A DNA stretch of 64,000 nucleotides from Chiua virens. Taxonomy: Eukaryota > Basidiomycota > Agaricomycetes > Boletales > Boletaceae. Location: positions 496,001 to 560,000 of the forward strand of contig JAHNUO010000006.1 of the NCBI GenBank assembly GCA_019787685.1. The letters are read 5' to 3'. The notes under the pieces are model-generated. The model worked only from the letters and a program-made list of their open reading frames with translations, did no database searches and was not told the DNA's origin. Below, piece after piece: positions 11,738 through 21,755 of this stretch. Numbering within the stretch: position 1 is the first letter of the stretch; each line of letters starts with the position of its first letter. The translations under genes were made by a program, and so were the position numbers.

Positions 11738-14700
11738 TAGACCGAGTTACGTCTTGCACTTCTCCCCTTTCTAGCTGCCTTACTCTTCTCTGCGTTTGTA
11801 GAATCGATGGTCAGGCCAGGCAACTTCCCTTCCTCTTCCCAGCGATCCAGTAGCTCGACAGCCCCTTCATACCCCTTCTTCTCGATCTCGTCGTTCTTGC
11901 TGAACTGGAGAGTACCGTACTATACAGGAAAGAAAACATGATTATAAAAGCCATCCGCTGTTGACGGACATTGCTACGCTTACCTCCTGAACCGGCATCG
12001 GCATATACAAACACCCGCGCGCTTCTTTGGCCTCTTCTAATGTCCGAACGCTCGACACGCTGTCAATGAACAATCGCTGTCAGCATCGTGTCCGAGGTTG
12101 GCCATATTGACACCGAAAATACCCACTATGCCAACCGACTCTGTATCTCGGGTATCGCGGGTACGTTGCGCATGTTTGAAAACGGATTCCATCGGTTGAG
12201 GAGGAGCCACCATCCGGAGAGCGAATCTCCAAAGTTGCGTGGCGAATTGTCGTCCAACTGGGGTGTTTGGGATGAGTCACGTCGTAGGGCACGCGCACGA
12301 GGATGGACTTACGGAGCCAACGTCTACCGCAAAGACGACGCTTGCCCCCATGGCAAACATGGTCGAGACCGGTAGGTTATCAACTAATCACGAAGAATCA
12401 GGTGAGCTCGGTAAGCGAAAACCAGAATTTCGGAGAACCTACGATATCCGCCGTCGACGAGCATGCTACCATTGTCACACAAGGGAGGCAGCAGGCCAAC
12501 CAATGTCATGGATGCACCTATAATCAGGGGCCTTATGAGCGAATAGCATATATGCAGCATGGTGACGTACGGATAAACCTCCAAGCATAACCTGTCTCAT
12601 GTATCTCCATACGCGACGTGATTATATTGGTCGTGTTGCAATAATAGGGGAGCCACATGTCCTCAATGTGAAGATCATAGAAAGCCTAGGACCGTTTCGC
12701 GTCATAGGCCTATTGGGGTAGTGTGACTACTTACTTTGTAGATCGCGCGATTAAACTCGTGCCCCTGTGCAAAGAATCAATGAGGATTCAATGTTCAATC
12801 CCTGATCTGGCAGTACATACCGTGGTGTAAGCGACCAGCGGGTAGGTGACATCGGAGAGCATTCTCCAGATATTATTCATTCTACCGCTAAACAGTTTCG
12901 CCCGACTTGCGGTGAAGATTATGTCACAATCACGTGCATACAGGCCAGCAATGAAAGCTCCTATACTTGTTCCTGCAATGTAATCGATGGGAACGCCGCG
13001 TTCCTCCAAGGCTCGAATGGCACCCTGAGGCACGAGCAAGTCAAATCGATATCTCCATGGAGATCATAGACTGATAACTCACGACATGCGACAACCCACG
13101 CGCCCCACCTCCGCCAAGTACAACTCCGACTGATTTGCCACAGAGCCTCCTAGCTAACCGCGAGAAATCGTTGACCATGGGCTGTCGTTCAGGGCGTACA
13201 TCTGCTCGCACTCTTCTGTATCTCTGGATACCGCTCTGCACCTTATCCTTAAGATGTTTGAATGCGGCAACTGCTTGGGGGTCCTGTGATGGCAACGTCT
13301 TCGCCAGAGGTAAAACAAGTCCCTGGATCTTTGGATTAGTAACATTCTACGACATGCGGTAGATAGGTTACCCACCGGCAACTCAACATGGGTGTGTTGA
13401 TGAACCCACGGCCGATTCTGTAAAATACTTTTACGTGAGCAGGGTTTGACACCCTACACTTAAATGTCCCGACCTTGAGCCATTCTCTCGTGGATCCAGG
13501 AACAACCGATCTTTCTGGATGGAGTAGCACAAGCTCCTTCCGTGCAGTAGTCTTCATGGAAAGCAAGAGACGTTCATATTCTCCAATAGATGGGTCATCC
13601 CCCATACCCACGACCATAACGAAATCCGCCTAAAACTATGAGCCACGCGCCGTGAAATGTGGGCTTTGCTTACCTGTCGAATACAGGTTTGCGTCCAGGG
13701 ACTATTGACCGGTGAATCGGCAACATAAAGTACAATACGATACCTCTGTTCTTGATCAGCCAGCCACGCCGCAGCCTTGAGTTTTCCCATTCTGGAGAAG
13801 GTGTGCCGTCCAAGGTGTCCCGAAACAGAAGCATGATTAAGATACGATGTCTTCGTGCCCATCTCTTCCAAGGCTGCTTTGAGCTTCCGTGCAAATGTGT
13901 CAATGGGCACATGTCGAGACACAGGTAGAACGGCCACAGTCTTCAAGTTCGAGTTATTCCGGCCAAGTTCGATTGCTGTGTTTGGACGGTGAACATTCGA
14001 GGACGCATCCACCTCATCACGTACTCGTGATGCAATGGTACGGAGAAGCCTAGGAATCCAATGAGCACGGCAACACAAAACTGAATGCTGACATACTGTG
14101 CAGTGGTGCGAGGATTACTAGAGCAAGGTTCCGTGAGACACATTGCCCGCATGAAACCAATCGGCTCACCGAGAAGAGATTGCGTTGAAAAGTGTCTGTG
14201 GCATACGGATCAACTCTGAATCTCGTATAGGCATGCATGGTCGTCCGGCGAGGTGAGTTGGTGATCACGTCAAGCTCTCCAACAGTGTCTCCTTGGCCAT
14301 ACTCGCCAGTAATGGTCACTTTCTCATTTTCTCCTTCGGTGATGGAACGCAATCGCCCATTAATGACGATGTAGAAGCTGTCGCTGACGTCCTGTGGCCT
14401 CCAAAGAACCTGACCGGCACTAACTTGCATCCAGTCTAACGAGGTGTCGATTTGCAGTACTAGAAAGGAAGTGAAAAGATGTTCTTTGCTAATCAACCAT
14501 AAAAAAATGCAAACCAAGCGGAGAGAGTAGGGAGAGCAGCCTCTTTGCGAGCGTCAACTGGACGATAGGTCGCTTTTCCAACAACCGTTCCAAAGCTTTT
14601 GCAGGTAGAAATCCGACGTATGTGTCGGTCTTGGCTTGAATGTCGACATAGGAGGGTGTCCCGCAGAGCGAGGCTAGCACAGGTTTAGTCGAGAGGCTAA

Positions 14701-17071
14701 CAGTACAAAGTTCCACACACCAAGATACCCTGCAATACCTCCTGGTTTAACGGTGAAAAGGAGCTTTTGAGCCTGCCGCCTGACACTATCCGCCTTTGTT
14801 TGATCGTAACTTGATACCGATTCTGTATCGGAACCTAATGTCTTGGATTGACACTGGACATCTGTTGGAAGGAGTATGTCCTAGGAATCCCTCGATGACA
14901 TAGTATAGACCTGTCTTGACCTATTAGTCGTTAGTTACCACTTTACTATTCAAAGACAGACCTGTGTTACGTTCACCCGCTTTCACGAAAGTGGAACCAG
15001 CAGTGAAGAACAAGATCTCAACTTCGTTGTCTAATCCGCTCATGTATCCAGTAACATTCGAAGAACTTCCAGTAACGCTAGACGTGTTGTCATCCCCGGT
15101 ATCCAGAAGGGAGAGTGATCCAAACGGAGAGTTGAACATCCCTGATGGCGATTTTGAAGTATCGAAAGGCGGAAAACCTGGTGAGGCTTCGATGGACTCC
15201 CCTCCACTAATCGGGGGTTGCAATAATCCAATGGATTTCGCAATGCAAGACATGACTTCTGAGCGAAGATCGAACTCGTCAAGCGGGAGGCGAGCCGTAA
15301 GTGAAATGTTCTTGTATGTGGAAGTACGAGGTGTATTCAAGATGCTGAAAGTACGGGCGTAGGATCTGTAGCCATCGTTGCCCTGGCCGGTGGAGGTAAA
15401 GAGGTCGCCCGCTTGAACTTGTTGGCGTGCTCGAACAGGGAATGTTCGCAGAGGTATAAGGACCTATAGGACTTTCCGCGAGCTTTTCTCTTGAACTGAT
15501 CGCGCTGGCACTGCTGTTAACTTTGCCGGAAGAGAATATGGATGGCGAAGGTTCGAGTGTGAAATAGTCGCTCTCGCTGTCGGATTCTTGAACTGCAATA
15601 TCATCAAAGCGTTGGCGTAAAGAATGCAATCCACCGCCTTCGTAGAACGAAGCTGGCAGTGGATGACACGCAATTTCGTTGATCGCCTTCTCAGTGCGGA
15701 GGACTTCTGTGGTGAGTCCTAGATATTTATGGGCCGCACTGAATGTCACTCGCGAAAATCTGGTCAGAATTACTTTGACGAAAGGGTCAGCTCAGGATGT
15801 GAGGCTTGATGGGCGGTAGCTACCTTGGACGATATGACCTGTTGCTTTGGGAAACTTCTTGGTGACTCTTCGGAATGCTTCAGCAGGGATAACTGCAAGC
15901 GTACTATCTTCTGTCGCTCGTCCAACAATACCATGATGGACCTGTGATTGGCGAATAGAATCTGACCGTGGAGGTGAGGGAGCATGGGACGGAGTGTGGG
16001 ATTGTCTAGCATCAACTGTACCCGACATCGACCCCACTGGATGAGCCGTAGAGCCTGAGGATGAAATTGACGAAGTCCGGATGCGGGACGCAGATGTGGG
16101 GGAGTGCTGCTCTGATTCAAGATCAAACTGGGATTCGTCGACGTTCGTTCGTCCATCTACCGGGAGGTTCAAGTGCAGAGGAGGGTTCACGGAAGGTATG
16201 GGCCGCGCGTCCGAATCATCCTGCCAGCTTAACTTGATCTCCTCGGTAAACAAACTGAGGATGCTGAAAAGGCTGGACAGCGTGCCTCCGCTCCCAACTT
16301 CATTGATCAATTGATACCCATTCATATCTTCGTCGTCCCATGAACCATTTTGGAGTGGCGTCTGGCCAGTTCGTGCGAATACTTGAACGGTTCCATCTAT
16401 GACACAATAGAAATTCCGATCTTGGTCAAGTGATATGCTATCTCCTGCAATAAGACGTCTGGTCTGTAGATGTCTGGCTAATTCGTGGAAAACCTGCCAT
16501 GTATCGAGATGAGTGGGGAAGAGGTAAGAAGGTAAGACAATACTGACAGGCTTTTCAAGAAAACCAAAGACCCGCACGGCTTGCAAGAAGTCGTCCAGAT
16601 AATTATGGAACGCTGGAGGTGGCTCTGTCGTGTTCACATCTGGATGGAGTGCATTGACGTCAGGTTTCACAAGCGGTGGTTCTTTGAGTTGTGAGTAGGT
16701 ATTGAGATACCGCAAGCGAATCCAGTAGTTCAGAGCGACAGCTGACGCGGCAAAGAGGAACGCAATGGACCAAAAGTTGAGCTAAAAAGATGTCATTTCA
16801 ACGTTTGTTCGCAGGCGATCAAATAAGTGCTGACCGTCAGCGTCAAAGAGTACGAGAGCACGAAATAAATGAGCCGGGGAACCGAGATGGTGACAAAAGC
16901 GATGAGCGACTTGACCCACGAAAGCAGCCACACTATGTAGACTCTCATTCAACTCACTGACGCTGGAGCCATCGAGCTGATAGACGTACAAGTTACCCAG
17001 AAACATGCCGACAACAGGGAAAGCACAGGGTGTCTGCCATCATACTCTGGGGCGGGGAGCGAAGTCTCCAT
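11738..17071 (-). CDS. NTE1: Lysophospholipase NTE1 (patatin-like, cNMP-binding)
   Basis: ER membrane phospholipase B that deacylates phosphatidylcholine to glycerophosphocholine. From the N-terminus: a membrane segment ([19 protein letters not shown] and [19 protein letters not shown]), cyclic-nucleotide-binding-like domains (around 16.5, 15.0-14.9 and 14.4 kb; [19 protein letters not shown]), then the patatin domain with the oxyanion loop [11 protein letters not shown], nucleophile elbow GTSIG and the DGG of the Ser-Asp dyad (SMLVDGGY). The C-terminus ends [15 protein letters not shown] 48-nt intron at 16942-16989 (GTACGT..GAG AG) removes what would otherwise be an in-frame TGA; others include 16782-16834 and 15773-15823. 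Two +1 breaks lie in conserved stretches, at 14881 (GFL/DILLP) and 14229 ([14 protein letters not shown]); a third, near 15437, may be an intron. Start chosen at [12 protein letters not shown], 17071; an upstream start is possible. Confidence 0.92.
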
Positions 17072-17237
17072 CGTGGTCGCAGTACAACGTTGAGCGTCAG
17101 GACCGCCGAACGGCAGGGCCAACTAGGGTGGTAAATGTAGTCGATGGGGTCACCGTCAGGTTAGTAGAGGTTTCTTTACATGTCGAGCTCAGGTTCACAT
17201 TGTAATTCGTGGCTGTGTACTGACAGCACCTCCCGCA
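17072..17237. promoter_or_regulatory. Bidirectional promoter NTE1/VPS33
   Basis: Only 166 bp separate the chosen NTE1 start (minus) from the VPS33 start (plus), so both genes must take their core promoters from here. No clear TATA box is present on either strand. Confidence 0.5.
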
Positions 17238-19908
17238 ATGGCAGCAACTTCCGCGCCGTCCTCTGCAGATCTCCAGACCGCATCAGACGTCGAACACGAC
17301 AGCGAACAGACGTTGGATGTTCTTGTTTTAAAAGAAGCCGCGCAAAAGGCTCTGGTGAACGCTCTTAATTCGGCAAGTTCGTCCAGATATCATATCTTGG
17401 CTCACCCTCACAGATTCTCTCTAGGTAAATGGTGCAAAGACGCTCGTGCTCGACTCAAGCCTTGCTGGGCCCTTGGGGCTCGTCACAGAGGTTGCGCTCT
17501 TGAAGGTGCCGGTTCCCGTCGCACCCCGGTGTGATGCTGACTAGCGAATAGAACCATGGTGTCGATAAAATGTTCTGGCTTGAACCCGGTCCCTTGACAT
17601 CGACTACCACGAATGTGATTTACCTGTGCAGACCTCTCATCAGATACGTGAAAATAATTGCAGGTCAGTAATCCCCCGTTCTGTATGCGACATTCGCCGA
17701 CACACTGCCAGACCAGATCAAAAGGTCATCCAAGGAATCTCACAAGTATACGTATACGCTACTCCTCGTACCCCGTACTTCGACTCTCGTTTCTCGGATA
17801 TTGGAGGAAGAAGGTGTACTTGGCGATGTGACCATATCGTCATACAACCTTCAATTCATACCCATCGAGGAGGATGTCATTTCACTTGAATACGATAGTG
17901 CATTCAAGGAACTATGGGTCGTAAGTATGTCTGGGCTAGTTGCAAGATTTACCTACATTCCTTTCCAGGATGGTGATGAGACTATCATATACAATTCGGC
18001 ATTAGCTTTGGATGCTTTGGAGCATACATTCAGTCGTTTTCCTCGTATCATTGGCAAGGGTGATTATGCTTCGGTAATGGTTTCAATAACTAGATCTGTG
18101 CTCATCCAGCTAATTTCCGAGATAGAAACTTGCTTCGCTCTTGACCAAACCTCTTCCCGAGCAGCCGACAGCCTCTGGAGATTCTCTGAACCCTCCAGCG
18201 CCGTTTGACTCATTGATAATCTTGGATCGACAGTGTCGATATGATCACCCCATTACTAACTCAATTAACATATCAGGGACTAATTGACGAGTTAATCGGC
18301 GTAAAGAATTGTCAGTGTGCATGCTGGTCATTAGAGCGCATTTCTCATACCTCTTCAGCCCAAGTCGAGCTTCCTCTGAACCTTTTGAACGCACCATCTA
18401 CACCAGAGTCGACAAATCCGAGCACTGCACAATCGAATGCAACTATCACGCCAGTCGCAAATGAGAAGATGAAGAAACATCTTTTGTCTGCGACGACGGA
18501 CCCTTTGTTTACAGAACTACGAGACTTGAACTTCTCCTCTGTCGGCAAACGACTGAATCGTAGTCGCCCATCGGATCGATGAGGACTACAAAGTGAGTCC
18601 ATTTCGTTCAAGGTTGCGAATACTTTCTCAGACAATGATACACAGACTCGCTTGCAGGCCAAGACAGTAGCACAACTCCGCGATTTCGTTGGCAAGCTCG
18701 GTGGGCTGAAAACAGAACACGAGGCTTTGAGGTTGCGTGAGTAATCCCTTCACCACATCACCGTGGTACTCAATGACATATCCTCAGATACTGGATTGTC
18801 GGAGCTGCTGGTCCCGCAGACACGCACAGATCTATTCAACAAGTCCTTGGAAGTCCAACAAAGTAAGGGTGTTAGCATGTTGTTGGCTCTCGAGCTGAAC
18901 CTCGCAGATCTCCTTGCTTCGTACGAAACCACAACGCAGATCAACACTATCGAAGAGATGATTGCTCAGGGAGCGGATATGCCAACAGTCTTTAGACTTC
19001 TTTGTCTCGCAAGTATAACCACGGGTGGTATCAAGACCCGCCTGCTGGAGAATGTCAAGAAAGAGTTTCTCCAAGTAAGATTTGGTACTGGACTATCCTT
19101 TTCTTCTGCTGAATCTTACCTTTCTCTCCAAAGGCTTACGGGTATCATCTGTTGCCTCTTTTGCTTTCCTTGTCTACATCTCCGCTTTCTGTACTCCTGC
19201 AAACCCCACCCCCCGCCTCGACACCCGCTACAAATAAGCTGCCATTTACTACTGTACGCAAATCTCTGCGTCTGTTGATCGACGACAATCCAGAGGCTCT
19301 GGAAGAGCTCGAGAATGATATCAGTTACGTATACTCCGGTTATGCGCCAATCAGCGTTCGGCTAGTGCAATGCGTCGTGCAAAAGAACGGTGTTATTAGT
19401 AATCCTGCGGAGAAAGCCAATGCGGAGGACCGAGACGGGAAAGGGAAAGGTTCGACTTCCAAAAAACTTCATGCGCACCCTATTGTGGGTTGGAAAGGTT
19501 TTGAGGATGTACTGTCTACCATTCCGGGGGAAACATTTGACATAGTGCAGAAGATGGCTAGTGGAACAGGACCGGAGACTCAGAGTATATCTGGACTTCG
19601 TAAGTGTGGATTTTGTGGTCGTTAATAAACCTGATGTGACCTGAACACCATATGGTTTTCAGTTCGATCCCACGAGCAACCAACTACGACGCTCGTCTTC
19701 TTCCTTGGTGGATGTACGTACACCGAAATCGCCGCCCTGAGATGGGTTAGCCGGCAACATAAAGGTACGAAAAGTTATCCGAATTTGGGAAACAAGTTCA
19801 CCAATTTGTGCAGGTCGGAAATTCTTGATCGCCACTACTGGAATAGTGAGCGGTACAAGCTTGATAAAGAGTATAGCCAACGATAGGAAAAGAGAGCCTG
19901 GAACATGA
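17238..19908 (+). CDS. VPS33: Vacuolar sorting protein 33 (Sec1/Munc18 family)
   Basis: SM-family subunit of the HOPS and CORVET tethering complexes; it binds SNAREs at endosomes and the vacuole. Recognised by GPLGLVTEVALLK, HGVDKMFWLEPGPL, LLLVPRTSTLVSRILEEEG, VDMITPLLTQLTYQGLIDELIG, LLCLASITTGGIKT, VYSGYAPISVRLVQ and the C-terminal FFLGGCTYTEIAALRWVS. Twelve introns, the first (17373-17424) a GC-AG intron starting GCAAGT: then 17506-17551, 17664-17711, 17921-17968, 18074-18125, 18311-18358, 18593-18645, 18737-18787, 18863-18907, 19075-19133, 19600-19662 and 19765-19813. Two extra bases break conserved frames: T at 18234 (LDRQ/VDMITP) and G near 18563 (RLNR/IAHRIDEDYK). Removing both gives 685 codons (684 aa), the usual fungal size. 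Confidence 0.95.
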
Positions 19909-20609
19909 AGCGTCTGCTAATGTCGTAGGCCCGATGCCTCATATAGTGCCGTCTTGTGGCGTGTCGTGTCTTCCTGAGATGTTTGAAAATCAGTGTAATT
20001 TTTGATCTATCTTGTTCTCCACGGTGCTGATCTACCCGCGAAATATATCACCCACCAAAGAACAGATCTCCGAATACATCTGTCCGGCGGGTCTGAATGT
20101 TCGACATGAAAAACGAGGAGAAATCTCTTGATGGCTAGTATCTAAAAACAATTGCGCGGGGCCAGACGAAGGTTCAACGGTCGACATTCAACGCGTACGC
20201 GTCGTGTCTGTTTGATGGGCTTTTGAGGAGTGGACCCCGGGAACTACATACATCTACCGGTGCAACAGCTCACACATCAAAAACATTCAAGCGGTGGGCC
20301 GTATTCTGGGCGGTCAATAAATTTTCCCCGCCCCCAACGCGGCAGTACACTGGCTGCAGACTCGCTGGATGAAGATGCATGTGGTTGCCTGCCAATTTTA
20401 GGCGAACAGCCCGCAATCATGAGCTGCCCACGTTGCGTTCTTATCATCGTGCCAGCTCCAATTAGTACGAAAGGTTTGATCATAATGGGTCAAGGTTACA
20501 GAAGGTTCAAGGTGGTTGGTTGTGGGATTTACGTGAGTTACAAGGTGTGTCTGGGGTCCTCCTCAGTGGGTCCTCGAGAGTGACTGTCAAACCTGCGCTA
20601 CAGTGCTTG
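19909..20609. other. Intergenic, no supported gene
   Basis: About 0.7 kb downstream of VPS33. One open frame at 20230-20583 has no recognisable motif and no splice support. I treat the stretch as non-coding. Confidence 0.45.
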
Positions 20610-20616
20610 TATAAGG
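20610..20616 (+). promoter_or_regulatory. Probable TATA box of the HMG-like gene
   Basis: TATAAGG lies 272 bp upstream of the HMG-like start codon. A transcription start about 25-30 bp downstream would give a 5' leader that reads ..CCGAACAG/GTAGGTGTG at about 20699, a good donor, so the leader probably contains an intron ending before 20881. This is inference from spacing only. Confidence 0.35.
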
Positions 20617-20881
20617 CTGGTCGACGCAAGCCAAAATGAACCTTTTCACCCTTTCTCGCACATCCACGTTCGCATCAACATCTCTCCCTCCGAACAGGTA
20701 GGTGTGTAAATTTTTACTTCTGGTCCTTATATTGAGTTCTCGGTTCGCTGATACTGTTTCTTGTGTTTGTTTATCGTCGTATTCCGGCACCGCCCCTGTT
20801 GGTGGTCTGTGCGCTCAAGGGTTCAACTTTTTTTCCGAGTCGACGAAATCCGTGTAGTCACTCTCGCACTTAACCTCGGCA

Positions 20882-21235
20882 ATGCCTCCACGTGCAACAG
20901 AAGGAAAGAGGGCAACGGAGAAAGTGCCAAGGAAAACTAGTTCGTTGTCTCTTGCACGCATGACTGTTCTATTGGCCTAACGCAATTTGTTGGCAGAGTC
21001 TGGTGGTGGTGGACGAAAGAAGCTTAGTGCCTTTAACAAATTCATGCAGGCTGAAATGGCGCGGCTGAGGGAGTCTGATCCTGACATGCCTCATCAAGAG
21101 AGGTGAGCAAGTTTGCACTAGACTCTAGTGGACTGTGGCCGAACACTGATGCGATCGTAATTCCCGCGTAGATTCAAGCTTGCCACCTCGAACTGGAAGC
21201 AGGCAAAGGAGAATCCTAGAGCGGGAGGCGCTTGA
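20882..21235 (+). CDS. Small HMG/YABBY-like DNA-binding protein
   Basis: A 75-residue basic protein built from three exons; introns 20940-20996 and 21103-21171, total exactly 76 codons. The N-terminus is Lys/Arg-rich (MPPRATEGKRATEK), followed by KKLSAFNKFMQAEMARLRE, then a second helix RFKLATSNWKQAKENPRAG. The pattern K-LSAFN-FM...L---P-M-HQERFK-A---W matches the HMG-box fold as shortened in plant YABBY and fungal HMG-like proteins, and suggests a nuclear, chromatin-associated role. It is ubiquitous in mushrooms as far as I know, but its function is not established. The start is the only ATG in frame before the basic tail. Confidence 0.75.
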
Positions 21236-21755
21236 TCGTCTCATCTTCCCGAATACATTCCGCATCGCGACGGTCGTCGAACTTGCACCTTCTGAGTTCT
21301 ACCCTGTTTGGTAACTCGTGCACGCTATCTGTTGGTCTGTTATTCTTATTGGTAAAGGTTGTGAACTTGCTATATTGAACTTTTGCTGTCGTGCCTGTCT
21401 GCTTCGGGACTGTTCGCGCGGTTCATGCCGGACTGATGGTTTTTCTGTCGGCTGAATTTCAACGTATTCGCGTTCTAGTTGAATCTTTGTCGCGTAATAT
21501 AGTGTTTATCAGTCTATCAGGAGATGTGCTGGCGAGTAACAGCGAAGGGAGTTGGCAAGTAAGATCGGCCCCTGAGTAGTACTTGAGTGCTTCAAGTCGG
21601 CAGCAGTCCTCTTTCCAGCTGGTTCAAGTGACGTCCTGGTTATCGATAACTCTCTTTATCTTGGCTCTCTGAAACGCCGCTTCGGTTAGCCAGCACGCCT
21701 TATCTCACCCTCTGTTTCCCCATGCAGCATTCCCAAGACGTCGATAACTCGCCCG
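21236..21755. other. Intergenic spacer
   Basis: Spacer of 520 bp between the HMG-like and F-box genes; no gene supported. An ATG at 21722 opens a short frame (MQHSQDVDNSPDDEH) that would join the F-box frame only if one base were removed near 21776; it may be the true N-terminus. Confidence 0.4.

Noticed and set aside
16949..16951. In-frame TGA in NTE1, first read as a nonsense mutation
   Set aside because: A consensus 48-nt intron (16942-16989) removes it and joins WVT to FYIVWLLSW in phase.
18120..18205. Apparent frameshift in VPS33 before PFDSLIILDR
   Set aside because: An intron at 18074-18125 gives a continuous frame (YAS/KLASLLTKPLPEQ) without any indel.
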